This document shows, in pieces, positions 63,301 to 64,000 of a stretch of 64,000 nucleotides of DNA (within the stretch, counting starts at the first letter, position 1; every line of letters starts with the position of its first letter). The stretch comes from Ypsolopha sequella. Lineage: Eukaryota > Arthropoda > Insecta > Lepidoptera > Ypsolophidae. The notes under the pieces are model-generated. The model worked only from the letters and a program-made list of their open reading frames with translations. It had not been told where the DNA came from and did no database searches. A program made the translations under genes and the position numbers. The DNA is taken from NCBI GenBank assembly GCA_934047225.1, contig OW204001.1, forward strand, positions 15,996,201 to 16,060,200, read 5' to 3'.

Positions 63301-64000
63301 CCTTACAAGGCAAATTGGTTTTTATTAAGTAAGTAAAGTGCTATAACAGACTTTTTTCGCGTCGAATAAGCCTGATTTTTATTTTGTTAAATTAAATAAA
63401 TGTTATAATTTGATAAACTGACTTTTTGAAAAAGTCTTCTTTAAAATACTTCCTGAGAAATCTCGACATCTCTTAAAAAATGCGAACCTCACCATTAGGT
63501 TTGGGGGCTATTTCGGAGAAACAGTCAACGCTAGACTTCAAAAACTCGAACTAAAAATGTACGGAGTTCGACAGATAAAACAGGTTTTACGGTCGAGAAG
63601 CCTAATTCGACAGACTGGGAATTGCCCCCTTGACCGCAGAATCAACTCGGTCAGTTTTCCATACCTTGAGACAACCGACGCCGACGCGCGACGGTGTATA
63701 AAATCGAAAGCGAAGTTCTTTGGCAGATCTTCCACAAGTGTGATCTCCTTTTCGACTATTTCAACTTAGATTCAGCCTAGCACTAGATTTTTTCAGTAAG
63801 AAGGGCAAACGATTAGAATATTCGACATCTTCCGTGATTTCGTGGTATCTCTAGGGATTTCGCAAAATTCCTGATTTCCTCATTTCCTTGTGACATATAC
63901 ATGTATGAACTTGACTGAATAAAACAATAAGTATATAAATATTTTGCATCTCTCACACATTCCCCTAACTACCTATATAATAAAACCAGTCTAAATTGTT
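63301..64000. other. Intergenic, no gene seen
   Basis: Short frames (63538 -, 63557 +) lack recognisable features. Confidence 0.5.

Noticed and set aside
1..64000. CRISPR arrays, operons, bacterial-type promoters
   Set aside because: Nothing of the kind; gene structure is eukaryotic and the direct repeats seen are transposon-derived.

Overview
The window is eukaryotic genomic DNA: AT-rich, with multi-exon genes, GT-AG introns, AATAAA signals and a very high load of transposable elements. The gene content (a ciliary DRC1, an AIG1/ADTRP-type membrane hydrolase and a KIAA0319-like PKD protein, each one an animal family), compact introns with tttcag-type acceptors, a Mag-like Ty3/gypsy element with very short LTRs and several LINE 3' ends point to an insect, most likely a moth or butterfly. 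The order-level assignment is inference.

Three host genes can be rebuilt exon by exon with consistent splice phases. (1) 328-21042, + strand: the last eleven exons (437 codons) of DRC1, dynein regulatory complex subunit 1; its 5' part lies left of the window. (2) 28168-29040, + strand: a two-exon AIG1/ADTRP-family gene (234 aa) with the family's catalytic Thr and His. A 90-bp tandem duplication copies its splice acceptor. (3) 35774-61628, - strand: a complete 14-exon KIAA0319-like gene (1021 aa: signal peptide, MANSC, EGF-like segment, PKD repeats, Cys-rich segment, one TM, short tail). All exon phases match and the length is close to the vertebrate protein. The 3' part of one PKD exon is repeated in tandem in the following intron.

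The rest is mostly mobile DNA. The main autonomous-type elements are a Penelope-like element (RT plus GIY-YIG; 16207-20615) in the last DRC1 intron and a Mag-like Ty3/gypsy element (44955-49274) with identical 98-bp LTRs and one intact gag-pol ORF in a KIAA0319L intron. Others are a 1.83-kb P-type transposon (25343-27174) with 40-bp perfect terminal inverted repeats, an 8-bp target duplication and a three-exon THAP-domain ORF, a 610-bp hAT-type element with a perfect 8-bp duplication, and several truncated LINEs. Around them sit more than twenty palindromic MITE-like elements, many nested, and several within a few tens of bases of exons.

The three genes show no sign of acting in one pathway. 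The strongest leads are the THAP-only P-type element nested in a MITE, the duplicated splice acceptor in AIG1, the repeated PKD exon end, the Penelope insertion inside a MITE with a 13-bp target duplication, and the long inverted repeats that bracket two DRC1 exons. All calls come from reading the sequence alone; no database search was run.
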